A DNA stretch of 9,270 nucleotides, from contig JBBDSJ010000033.1 in NCBI GenBank assembly GCA_040905025.1, positions 1-9,270 on the forward strand, given 5' to 3'. Under the pieces are notes generated by a model. That model did no database searches, was not told where the DNA came from, and saw nothing but the letters and a program-made list of their open reading frames with translations. A program made the translations under genes and the position numbers. Below are positions 1-6,713 of this stretch, piece by piece. Each line of letters starts with the position of its first letter. The stretch's first letter is position 1. This DNA comes from JBBDSJ01 sp040905025. Its GTDB lineage: Bacteria > Pseudomonadota > Gammaproteobacteria > Methylohalomonadales > Methylohalomonadaceae.

Positions 1-161
1 TCGTCTTTGCAGTGATTATTGCCATGGTCGGGGTAACCAATGGCTTTCAGGTCAGCGGTGGTGCCGAAGGTGTCGGTCATGCGACAACACGTGCAGTAGT
101 GTTGTCGATTTCCTACATTGTAATCGCCGATATGATTTTTACCTATTTCCTGAACCGTTGA
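1..161 (+). CDS. MlaE-type lipid ABC transporter permease (3' end only)
   Basis: The reading frame is open from the window edge (first full codon at base 3) to a TGA at 159-161, giving about 52 C-terminal residues. The visible peptide has a hydrophobic helix (FAVIIAMVGVTNGFQV), a Gly-rich turn (SGGAEGVGHATTRAVV) and a last membrane helix ending in FLNR. The GA.GVG.ATT.AVV pattern followed by a final helix is typical of the C-terminus of MlaE/YrbE (MlaE permease, DUF140) proteins, the inner-membrane subunit of MCE lipid transporters. The downstream ATPase, MCE protein and lipoprotein genes support this. The 5' part lies outside the window, so any N-terminal STAS fusion cannot be judged. No symbol is given because the operon differs from canonical mlaFEDCB. 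Confidence 0.85.
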   Translation, partial: VFAVIIAMVGVTNGFQVSGGAEGVGHATTRAVVLSISYIVIADMIFTYFLNR

Positions 162-168
162 GGAAGCC

Positions 169-236
169 CTGACCTGGTCAGCGCTCCATAAAAGTAACTA
201 CAGGCCATGCAGGGCCGTTAAAGTCGCAGCGGCGAC
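169..236. promoter_or_regulatory. Inverted repeats in the permease-ATPase gap
   Basis: The 97-base gap (162-258) between the permease stop and the ATPase start is long for this compact operon. It holds a near-perfect dyad, CTGACC-T-GGTCAG, at 169-181, and a short stem GTCGC-AGCG-GCGAC at 223-236. The first dyad has a one-base centre, so it suits a dimeric DNA-binding protein better than an RNA hairpin. There is no U-tract to suggest termination. The function is unknown; an internal operator or mRNA-processing site is possible. A strong purine-rich ribosome binding site (AGGGGAG, 249-255) follows just before the ATG at 259. Confidence 0.3.
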
Positions 237-258
237 GACATTCATATCAGGGGAGACT

Positions 259-1062
259 ATGTCGAATACTGATGACAATCAGCCGGCAATTGAAGTCGAA
301 AATCTGGTAACCCATTACGGGAGTACCGAGATCCTGCACGGTGTCAGTTTGACGGTGCGGGAACGCGAGATCATGATCATCATGGGTGGCAGCGGTTCCG
401 GCAAGAGTACCCTGTTATGTTACTTGCTGGGACTGGGGATCCCGACTTCCGGTTGTATCAAACTGCTGGGTAACGATATTACCCGTACCCGCAGTGCCGA
501 GATGCACGCGTTACGAAAAAGCATGGGGGTTGCGTTTCAGGGCGGTGCATTATTGTCATCGCTGACGGTGGGCGAGAATGTCATGCTGCCGTTGCGCGAG
601 CACACCGATCTGGATGAGAAAACCATGCGTATCATGGCGCGCATGAAGCTTGAAGTCGTCAATCTGGGTGGCTATGAGGATCTGATGCCGGCAGAGCTCT
701 CCGGCGGCATGATTAAGCGCGCAGCGGTAGCGCGGGCGATTGTGATGGATCCCAAACTGCTGTTTTTTGATGAGCCGTCAGCAGGTCTGGATCCGGTCGT
801 GGCGGCCGAGCTTGACGAGTTGATTCTGCGGCTGCGTGATGCAATGCGGGTAACCATTGTAGTGGTAACGCATGAGCTTGAAAGTGCATTCAAGATTGCT
901 GACCGTATTACCGTACTGGACAAGGGACATATTCTCATTTCCGATAGCGTGGAAGCGGTACGAAATTCACCCAATGAACGTGTGCAATCATTGCTTAACC
1001 GTCGCCCCAGCCATGAAATGCTGGAAGCCGATGCCTATCTCGAACGCTTGACTGCGGGTTAA
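259..1062 (+). CDS. MlaF-type ABC transporter ATPase
   Basis: This 267-aa cytosolic ATPase powers an MCE-type phospholipid transporter. Walker A is at residues 43-51 (GGSGSGKST), the Q-loop at F93-Q94, the signature at 147-151 (LSGGM), Walker B plus catalytic Glu at 167-172 (LLFFDE), and the switch His is H205. Two family marks separate it from general ABC ATPases: the FQGGALLSSLTVGENVMLPL stretch after the Q-loop, and a signature continuing as MIKR rather than QQQR, as in MlaF/Mkl proteins. The C-terminal 30 residues (NRRPSHEMLEADAYLERL) form a short extension. The ATG has a good ribosome binding site at 249-255. It follows the permease by 97 bases and precedes the MCE gene by 6 bases after a tandem TAATAA stop, so the genes form one operon. 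All nucleotide-binding residues are intact. Confidence 0.95.
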   Translation: MSNTDDNQPAIEVENLVTHYGSTEILHGVSLTVREREIMIIMGGSGSGKSTLLCYLLGLGIPTSGCIKLLGNDITRTRSAEMHALRKSMGVAFQGGALLSSLTVGENVMLPLREHTDLDEKTMRIMARMKLEVVNLGGYEDLMPAELSGGMIKRAAVARAIVMDPKLLFFDEPSAGLDPVVAAELDELILRLRDAMRVTIVVVTHELESAFKIADRITVLDKGHILISDSVEAVRNSPNERVQSLLNRRPSHEMLEADAYLERLTAG

Positions 1063-1068
1063 TAATCT

Positions 1069-2076
1069 ATGAAACGTGACAATATCAATTATCTTGTCGT
1101 CGGCTGTTTTGTGTTGCTGCTGGCAATGCTGTTTTTTTATATGTTGTTACAGCTGACCGGCCGCACTGGCGCAGCGGACAATTATACTGTGACTTATGAG
1201 AACGTGACCGGTCTGAAGTTTGGCACGCCGGTTTTTTACGAGGGTTATCAGGTCGGTCAAGTGGAAACGATTGAACCGCAGCGTACAGACGCAGGCATGC
1301 GTTACTTACTGGAGTTGAGTATACGCAGTGGCTGGGCGATTCCGGATGACAGTATTGCCCAGATTACCGCCTCGGGATTACTTGCGGCCATGTCGATTGA
1401 AATTCGTGAAGGCAGCAGCCGTACCATGCTGGAACCCGGCGCCGAGTTGACCGGGCGTGAGGCGGTAGACATGTTTGCTGCCGTAAATGATGTCGCCGCG
1501 GATTTTCAGTCATTGTCACGTGACAGCATCCGGCCGTTGCTGGATACCCTGAACAGGAATGTCGAGCAGTTAACACAGGAATGGATAAATCTGACCAATG
1601 AAGATATACGGCCGCTGGTCCGTAATTTTAGCGAGGCATTTGGTGACGGCAAGTTCGCCAGTGATATTAATCAGTTGCTCGCCAGCCTGAATACCAGCGC
1701 CAGTAATCTGGAACAGGTATTGAGCAGTGATAATGTTGATCAGACAAGTGTCATGTTGAGTAATTTGCAGGAATCGAGCGCTTACCTTAATGGCTTGTTA
1801 ATTCGTATTGATGAGACCCGCACGCGTATGGACAGTGTTCTTGTTGGTGTTGATAATCTGGTCGAGGATAGTTCGATCGATGCCCGTGCCGTAATGCAGG
1901 AGTTGCGTTCATCGCTGCAGCAGGTTGCCGGCAGTATTGACAGTATTACCTATCATCTGGAAAGCAGCAGCCGGAATCTGAATGCATTTACACGTCAGGT
2001 ACGTAGTAATCCGGCGGTGTTGTTGCGCAGCCAGCCGAGTGAAGATGATTTCAGTAGTGAGGGGTCGGTCGAGTGA
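1069..2076 (+). CDS. MlaD-type MCE-domain lipid transport protein
   Basis: This 335-aa protein is anchored in the inner membrane by one N-terminal helix (about residues 8-29) and otherwise lies in the periplasm. The MCE domain spans about 38-115 and includes the typical VTGLKFGTPVFYEGYQVGQV segment (46-65) and the hydrophobic SGLLAAMSIEI strand (102-112). Residues about 130-310 are a long helical, coiled-coil-prone region rich in Leu/Asn/Ser. The C-terminus carries an NPAVLLRS motif and an acidic Ser-rich tail. E. coli MlaD is much shorter (about 183 aa). Known MCE proteins form hexamers that bind lipid in a central pore, and an extended helical region can form a periplasmic needle or tunnel, so a needle is inferred here. 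No convincing ribosome binding site precedes the ATG, which suggests translational coupling to the ATPase. It overlaps the lipoprotein frame if the latter starts at GTG 2073. Confidence 0.93.
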   Translation: MKRDNINYLVVGCFVLLLAMLFFYMLLQLTGRTGAADNYTVTYENVTGLKFGTPVFYEGYQVGQVETIEPQRTDAGMRYLLELSIRSGWAIPDDSIAQITASGLLAAMSIEIREGSSRTMLEPGAELTGREAVDMFAAVNDVAADFQSLSRDSIRPLLDTLNRNVEQLTQEWINLTNEDIRPLVRNFSEAFGDGKFASDINQLLASLNTSASNLEQVLSSDNVDQTSVMLSNLQESSAYLNGLLIRIDETRTRMDSVLVGVDNLVEDSSIDARAVMQELRSSLQQVAGSIDSITYHLESSSRNLNAFTRQVRSNPAVLLRSQPSEDDFSSEGSVE

Positions 2077-2714
2077 AAATATCAAGCAATCTCCAGCACA
2101 GGAATTCTGCCATGGGGAAGATTTTTTTAATCGGCGGTTGTCTGTTGCTGATATCGGCTTGTGCCACGGTACCGGCACCACCAGCTGATCATTTTTACCG
2201 GTTGCCACCAGTCAATGCAGAACCGGTAACAAAATTAACTGACGCGACGTTGCTGGTCGCGACATTGCGCGCAGAAGGTATTCAGCGTGAACCGGCGATT
2301 CTTTATAGCAAGAGCAAGGATGCTGTTGAACTGGCGCCTTACAACTATCATTTCTGGTATACCGGACCAGCGCAATTATTGCGTGATCAACTGACCAATT
2401 ATCTGCGTGCCAGTGCAGCAGCTGCCCGGGTAACAACGGATCGGCAGATAAAGAGTGATTTGCGTATTGATGGCAACATCCATGAACTGGTGCATATGCG
2501 TGGTGCTGGCGCAGATGCGGGCTATGTGCGTGTTGTACTGGAGCTGAAATTGTCCAGATCAGTGGGGCGTGAGACGTTATTGCTGGAAACGTTCAAAAGT
2601 AAAAAAGCAGTTGCCGCCGATGGCATGCCGGCAGTGATCAATGCGTTTGGTCAGGCAATTGATGAAAACTTTGCTGCATTCCTGCAGGCTGCGGCAGCGG
2701 CGATGAATCCTTGA
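2073..2714 (+). CDS. ABC-type transport auxiliary lipoprotein (PqiC-like)
   Basis: This is a predicted outer-membrane lipoprotein that would receive or anchor the MCE needle. From the ATG at 2112 it is 200 aa, with a short signal peptide ending in lipobox I-S-A-C; the modified Cys is residue 17. Ala at +2, not Asp, predicts Lol-dependent export to the outer membrane. The mature start (ATVPAPPADHFYRLPPV) and the later YNYHFWYTGPAQLLRDQLTNYL segment match the ABC_trans_aux family (PF03886; PqiC and relatives), which travels with MCE operons. Two starts are possible. GTG 2073 overlaps the MCE stop (GTGA) and gives 213 aa with a longer N-region. ATG 2112 gives a more typical signal peptide. Both have plausible ribosome binding sites. 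I favour ATG 2112 on the signal-peptide shape, while the coordinates cover the longer form. Confidence 0.85.
   Translation: MKISSNLQHRNSAMGKIFLIGGCLLLISACATVPAPPADHFYRLPPVNAEPVTKLTDATLLVATLRAEGIQREPAILYSKSKDAVELAPYNYHFWYTGPAQLLRDQLTNYLRASAAAARVTTDRQIKSDLRIDGNIHELVHMRGAGADAGYVRVVLELKLSRSVGRETLLLETFKSKKAVAADGMPAVINAFGQAIDENFAAFLQAAAAAMNP
2100..2103 (+). promoter_or_regulatory. Ribosome binding site for the lipoprotein ATG 2112
   Basis: AGGA lies 8 bases before the ATG at 2112 and supports the shorter lipoprotein start. A competing GAGGGG at 2059-2064 lies 8 bases before GTG 2073, so sequence alone does not settle the start; it may be dual. Confidence 0.5.
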
Positions 2715-2748
2715 AACTTTTTTATGATCAACTGGCGCTGATTTAACC

Positions 2749-4989
2749 ATGCCTCTGCGCTTGCGCCGTGTACTTCCGGTATTAATAATCAATGCAGTGA
2801 TTTTGCTCGTTTTCCTGCTGCATGTAACGGCCGGTTCGCAGTCCAGCCTGCGGCTTGATTTTATTGATCGTATGGAAAACCTGACTTACGACATGCGGGT
2901 CATGTTGTCGACCACGGATACGGTTGATGATCAGATCGTAATTGTTGATATCGATGAACGCAGTCTGGCCGAACTCGGGCGTTGGCCATGGAGCCGCGAC
3001 AAGCTTGCGCTCATGGTCGATCGGCTGTTTGCTGAATACGATATCAGCCTGCTCGGATTTGACGTCGTGTTTGCCGAACCGGACGAGAGCTCCGGGTACA
3101 AAATCATGCAACAGCTGGCGGAAGATGCCTTTGCTGATGTGCCGGCATTCGGTGAACGGCTGCTGGTGCTGCGCGACGAACTTGATTACGATCAGCGTTT
3201 CGCTGACAGTCTTGCCAATCGTGACATTGTGTTGGGTTATTACTTCCGGCTCACCGAGTCGGAAGAACCCAGTACAGGCCAGTTACCGGCGCCCGTTTTA
3301 ACGGCCAGGGATTTTCGGCCGGGCAGCGAGCCAACAGTAAGAGCAAATGGTTACGGTGCCAATCTGGCGATATTCCAGAATCAGGTCGGGCAAGGCGGGC
3401 ACTTTAATCCGGAAGTTGATGACGACGGCGTGGTGCGCCGGGTACCGATGCTGTATCGCTATCAGGATGAGTATTACGAAGCGTTATCACTGGCAATGGC
3501 ACGTCAGTATCTGGGCATTACCGAACTGGAGCCGGTTTATGCCGAGCCCGGCCTGTTTGGCTATCGGGGTTACAGTGGTCTGGAATGGCTGCGTATGGGC
3601 CCGGTCCGATTACCCGTCGACGCGCAAATGCGGGCATTGGTGCCGTACCGTGGCCGCCAGAACAGCTTCCCGTATATTTCTGCGACTGATGTGATTCATG
3701 GCCGGGTACCGGTAGAACAACTCCAGGGCCGGATTATTCTGGTAGGCACATCGGCCCCTGGCCTGTTTGATTTGCGCACGACGCCGGTCGAGAGCAAGTT
3801 TCCCGGGGTTGAAATCCATGCCAATCTGGTTGCCGGCATTCTTGATCGCAATATCCGGGCACGGCCAGCCTATACCCTCGGTGCCGAGTTTATTCATGTA
3901 TTACTGGCCGGTTTGATCATGCTCGGTTTGCCATTGCTGTCACCGATAATTGGCAGTGTCATTGTTATCGGACTGGTCAGTGCTTCCATTGCCATCAATT
4001 TGCTCGCCTGGTTTTCAGCCAATCTGGTCTTGCCGTTAGCTTCGGTGTTATTGCTGATTCTGGCGATCTTTCTGGTCAACATGACCTATGGATTTTTTGT
4101 CGAACAGCGTGGCAAGCGTCAACTTGGCAGTCTGTTCGGTCAATATGTGCCGCCGGAACTGGTCGACGAAATGAGTGAGAATCCGCAGGCCTACTCACTG
4201 GCAGCGGAAAATCGTGAAATGTCCGTATTGTTCTCGGATGTGCGTGGCTTCACCAGCATTTCCGAATCCATGCAGCCGCAGGAATTGTCGGATTTGATGA
4301 ACGAACTGCTGACGCCAATGACGCGTATTATTCATACGCACCGTGGCACTATCGATAAATACATGGGCGACGCCATCATGGCGTTCTGGGGCGCACCGTT
4401 ACGGGATACTGACCATGCCCGCCATGCTGTGGTAACCGGTCTGGAAATGATCCGGCGGCTGAATGAATTGCAACCCGGATTTCAGCAACGTGGCTGGCCG
4501 GAAATCCGCATTGGCGTCGGCATTAATACTGGCGACATGAGTGTCGGCAACATGGGCTCGGAGTTTCGCCGTGCCTATACAGTGCTGGGCGATGCGGTCA
4601 ATCTCGGTGCCCGGCTTGAAGGTCTGACCAAGACGTATGGTGTCTCAATACTGGTTAGTGAATTCAGCCGTGCAGCCATGCCTGATTTCACTTTTCGCGA
4701 GATTGATCGTGTCCGCGTTAAAGGCCGTGATGAACCGGTAGTGATATACGAACCGCTGGGGCCGACCGCAGAACTCGATAGCAGCGTTAAGAGCGATCTG
4801 AAACTGTATGCGGAGGCGTTGCGCCAGTACCGGGCGCAGGAATGGGATTTGGCCGAACTGCAGTTTTTGAATCTGCTGAAAGCGACGAATCTGCAGATTT
4901 ATGCGATCTACGTCAAACGTATCCAGCATTTTCGCGAGGAACCACCCGGCGCTGACTGGGACGGCGTGTTTACACACACAACGAAATAA
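2749..4989 (+). CDS. CHASE2-domain class III adenylate cyclase
   Basis: This 746-aa inner-membrane receptor is predicted to make cAMP from ATP. Helix 1 spans about 8-28. A periplasmic CHASE2 sensor follows (about 30-375), with the signature VDIDERSLAELGRWPWSRD near 66-84 and the IILVGTSAPGLFDLRTTP strand-loop near 329-346. Three helices (about 381-400, 402-422, 426-450) lead to a cytosolic catalytic domain (about 488-670). Metal-binding D497 and D541, the purine-selecting pair K537 and T611, and transition-state N618 and R622 are all present. The Lys/Thr pair indicates adenylate rather than guanylate cyclase, of the class IIIb type. A C-terminal tail (about 680-746) contains one TPR-like helix pair and ends in a PPGADWDGVF motif. 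It starts 34 bases after the lipoprotein without a clear terminator or ribosome binding site, so cotranscription is possible. The next upstream in-frame stop is at 2725, with no better start. Confidence 0.94.
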   Translation: MPLRLRRVLPVLIINAVILLVFLLHVTAGSQSSLRLDFIDRMENLTYDMRVMLSTTDTVDDQIVIVDIDERSLAELGRWPWSRDKLALMVDRLFAEYDISLLGFDVVFAEPDESSGYKIMQQLAEDAFADVPAFGERLLVLRDELDYDQRFADSLANRDIVLGYYFRLTESEEPSTGQLPAPVLTARDFRPGSEPTVRANGYGANLAIFQNQVGQGGHFNPEVDDDGVVRRVPMLYRYQDEYYEALSLAMARQYLGITELEPVYAEPGLFGYRGYSGLEWLRMGPVRLPVDAQMRALVPYRGRQNSFPYISATDVIHGRVPVEQLQGRIILVGTSAPGLFDLRTTPVESKFPGVEIHANLVAGILDRNIRARPAYTLGAEFIHVLLAGLIMLGLPLLSPIIGSVIVIGLVSASIAINLLAWFSANLVLPLASVLLLILAIFLVNMTYGFFVEQRGKRQLGSLFGQYVPPELVDEMSENPQAYSLAAENREMSVLFSDVRGFTSISESMQPQELSDLMNELLTPMTRIIHTHRGTIDKYMGDAIMAFWGAPLRDTDHARHAVVTGLEMIRRLNELQPGFQQRGWPEIRIGVGINTGDMSVGNMGSEFRRAYTVLGDAVNLGARLEGLTKTYGVSILVSEFSRAAMPDFTFREIDRVRVKGRDEPVVIYEPLGPTAELDSSVKSDLKLYAEALRQYRAQEWDLAELQFLNLLKATNLQIYAIYVKRIQHFREEPPGADWDGVFTHTTK

Positions 4990-4996
4990 TGTGAAA

Positions 4997-5024
4997 CGGC
5001 AGCTGTAATTCCCAGCAGCTGCCG
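4997..5024. terminator. Hairpin between convergent cyclase and FHA genes
   Basis: A perfect 9-bp inverted repeat, CGGCAGCTG, has a 10-base loop; the arms are 4997-5005 and 5016-5024. It lies 7 bases past the cyclase stop and 4 bases past the FHA stop. On the minus strand it is followed by TTTCAC, a weak U-tract; on the plus strand by GGGATT. It therefore looks like a modest terminator, better placed for the minus-strand operon, that may also limit read-through from the plus strand. Confidence 0.6.
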
Positions 5025-5028
5025 GGGA

Positions 5029-5745
5029 TTACATGTTGTTGAATTCCATCTTGATGCCGGCCAGCTCAATCATGTCACTGTCCTTGAGCGGATAGGCTTT
5101 CGGCCCGATGGGCTCGCCATTGACCAGTGGATAGCGTTTGCCATCGCCATCACTTTCAATATGTGTCAGGAAATAGCCCTGAGGACGGCGTGAGATAACA
5201 GCCACCTGGGTTCCGGGTTTGCCAAGAGTGACCAGTGCCTTGGTCAGTTCGAGCTCCTTGCCGGCGATGGGTCCGTTGAGCACAGTAAGGCGGCCCTGTG
5301 GCATACCACCACCGGCCTTGGCTGCGCCCGCCGCAGCTGCATTAGCCGTGTCAACGGCACCGGCCTTTTCCGCTGCCTGTGCCGCCGCGACAGCCGCACT
5401 CGCGGAGCCGGGCTTGATGATCATGGTTTTTTCGAATTCGTCGTCGTCCTCGGTAGCATGCTCGTTCACATACTTCAGTTCATGCTTGCCGATGGCGATT
5501 ACATCGCCGTTCTTCAGCGCATGTTTCTTGATGAGCTTGCCGTTGACATAAGTGCCGTTGGTACTGCCCAAATCTTCCAGGAACGAGTCGTCGAGAACTG
5601 TGATAATCAGCGAGTGTTTGCCGCTGACTGCCAGATTGTCGATTTGAATGTCATTGTCCGGTTTACGTCCAATGGTGACGCGCTCTTTATCGAGTTCGTA
5701 TTCACCCTGAACGACACCGTTCATGCTTAAGACCAGCTTGCCCAT
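5029..5745 (-). CDS. FHA-domain phosphothreonine reader protein
   Basis: This 238-aa soluble protein has an N-terminal forkhead-associated domain (about 1-95) with the phosphopeptide-binding residues in place: G26-R27, S41-x-x-H44, and STNGTYVNG with N63 and N68-G69. An acidic stretch (about 99-105) and T107 (EKTMII) follow, then an Ala/Gly-rich flexible linker (about 113-148). The C-terminal part (about 151-238: GRLTVLNGPIAGKELEL, then LVNGEPIGPKAYPLKDSDMIELAG) has the strand pattern of a second FHA fold but lacks SxxH, so it probably does not bind phosphothreonine in the classic way. The start is supported by AGGA 7 bases upstream (plus-strand 5753-5756). It follows the kinase and phosphatase genes on the same strand, so it is probably the reader of the kinase's phosphorylation marks. 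There is no signal peptide or membrane helix. Confidence 0.93.
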   Translation of the reverse strand: MGKLVLSMNGVVQGEYELDKERVTIGRKPDNDIQIDNLAVSGKHSLIITVLDDSFLEDLGSTNGTYVNGKLIKKHALKNGDVIAIGKHELKYVNEHATEDDDEFEKTMIIKPGSASAAVAAAQAAEKAGAVDTANAAAAGAAKAGGGMPQGRLTVLNGPIAGKELELTKALVTLGKPGTQVAVISRRPQGYFLTHIESDGDGKRYPLVNGEPIGPKAYPLKDSDMIELAGIKMEFNNM

Positions 5746-5891
5746 AGCACTATCCTATTAATTCCCCAATCTCAACTGAAACGATCCCGGGATTCTCTGT
5801 TTGCCGATACGTCCCTGATTGTGTAAATGGCCAATTCATCCGGCCTGTGCAGAGATACCTGTCAATATTCAGCCCCGGCGGAACCCTGTGT
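5746..5891 (-). promoter_or_regulatory. Intergenic leader of the FHA gene; possible promoter
   Basis: This 146-base gap separates the phosphatase stop from the FHA start. On the minus strand a perfect TTGACA -35-like hexamer lies at plus 5860-5865. No good TATAAT-like hexamer stands 16-18 bases after it; the nearest AT-rich candidates (GATGAA, then TTTACACAAT) are poor or badly spaced. A perfect 10-bp palindrome, ATCCCGGGAT, sits at 5784-5793, and GGCC arms flank 5829-5845. The AGGA ribosome binding site is at 5753-5756. The gap suggests that FHA may have its own regulated transcription besides read-through from the kinase-phosphatase pair. This is inference from spacing and weak motifs. Confidence 0.3.
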
Positions 5892-6713
5892 TTAGCTTCT
5901 TTTGAACAGGTTTTTCAGGAAACCGCCGGTTTGCGGACTGCTGCCAGATTTGCGTACCAGAACAACCGACACGTTGTCCTTACCCCCATTCTGGTTTGCC
6001 AGCCGCACCAACTCCTGAGCTGCCTGTACAAGATTAGCACTATATTTTCTTAGGGTTAAGCGAATTTCTTCATCATTTACCATATCATTGAGGCCATCCG
6101 AGCAGAGCAGGTAAATATCGTCCGCCTGAACCTCCTCCTCGGCAACATCAACTTCGACGCTGGACTCGATACCGAGTGCCCGCGTGACCAGATTTTTCGG
6201 TGTGTTGGCCATCGCCTCCTCCAGCGTATAGAGACCGCGCGCAACCAGTTCCTGAATCAGCGAATGGTCGGTCGTGACCTGTTCAAGCTGGTCATTACGC
6301 AGCCGGTACAGGCGCGAGTCGCCGACGTGGGCGACTGCCAGGCGGTTGCCATAAAACAGCACGGCCACAATCGTCGTGCCCATGCCCCGGCATAACGGTT
6401 CATTGTTAGCCGTGCTGAAAATATCATTATTCGCCTCAATTACGGCCTGTTTGACCAGGAACGATTCGCCGCTGAGTCCGGTTTTGGCATCCATCTGGCC
6501 CGACTTGACCCCGCGCAGACCCTGGCCGATATTATGCATTACCGTCGTGATGGCAATGGCGCTGGCGACCTCGCCGGCCTTGTAGCCGCCCATTCCGTCG
6601 GCCAGAACCACCAGTCCATTACCGGCATCGGTACCGGTGCTGTCTTCGTTGTGTGGCCGTTTTTTGCCAACATCAGACAGATTGGCGATTTCCAGTTGGC
6701 CTTGCATCTTCAT
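5892..6713 (-). CDS. PP2C-family Ser/Thr protein phosphatase
   Basis: This 273-aa cytosolic Mn/Mg-dependent phosphatase would remove phosphate from Ser/Thr residues set by the adjacent kinase. PP2C/PPM motifs appear in order: R19-x-x-N22-E23-D24, D39-GMGG (39-43), GMGTT (110-114), GDSRLYRL (131-138), the Asp-containing CSDGLND (204-210), and GKDNVSVVLV (244-253). Metal-binding positions D39, D206 and D246 are present, so it should be active. The domain ends near residue 255; a short basic tail (GGFLKNLFKRS) follows and might aid membrane contact. The ATG at 6711-6713 overlaps the kinase stop as ATGA, which indicates translational coupling and matched stoichiometry. A second Met at residue 3 is an alternative start. 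The general layout resembles PppA/PrpC/PstP phosphatases partnered with bacterial Hanks-type kinases. Confidence 0.95.
   Translation of the reverse strand: MKMQGQLEIANLSDVGKKRPHNEDSTGTDAGNGLVVLADGMGGYKAGEVASAIAITTVMHNIGQGLRGVKSGQMDAKTGLSGESFLVKQAVIEANNDIFSTANNEPLCRGMGTTIVAVLFYGNRLAVAHVGDSRLYRLRNDQLEQVTTDHSLIQELVARGLYTLEEAMANTPKNLVTRALGIESSVEVDVAEEEVQADDIYLLCSDGLNDMVNDEEIRLTLRKYSANLVQAAQELVRLANQNGGKDNVSVVLVRKSGSSPQTGGFLKNLFKRS

Noticed and set aside
1..2714. Canonical mlaFEDCB operon
   Set aside because: The order is permease, ATPase, MCE, lipoprotein; the MCE protein is much longer than MlaD and no MlaC or MlaB follows, so it is a paralogous MCE system.
2690..2727. Possible terminator after the lipoprotein gene: a GCTG-CGG-CAGC stem followed later by a run of T
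   Set aside because: The stem has only 4 bp, lies inside the coding sequence and is about 15 bases away from the T run, so it does not form a credible intrinsic terminator.
5312..5405. Low-complexity Ala/Gly-coding stretch as a DNA repeat
   Set aside because: Codons vary and no exact tandem unit is seen; it is a protein linker rather than a nucleotide repeat.
5219..5730. Plus-strand open frames opposite the FHA gene
   Set aside because: They are antisense shadows of a gene with clear FHA motifs; the Ala/Gly-rich linker creates long open frames without domain signal.
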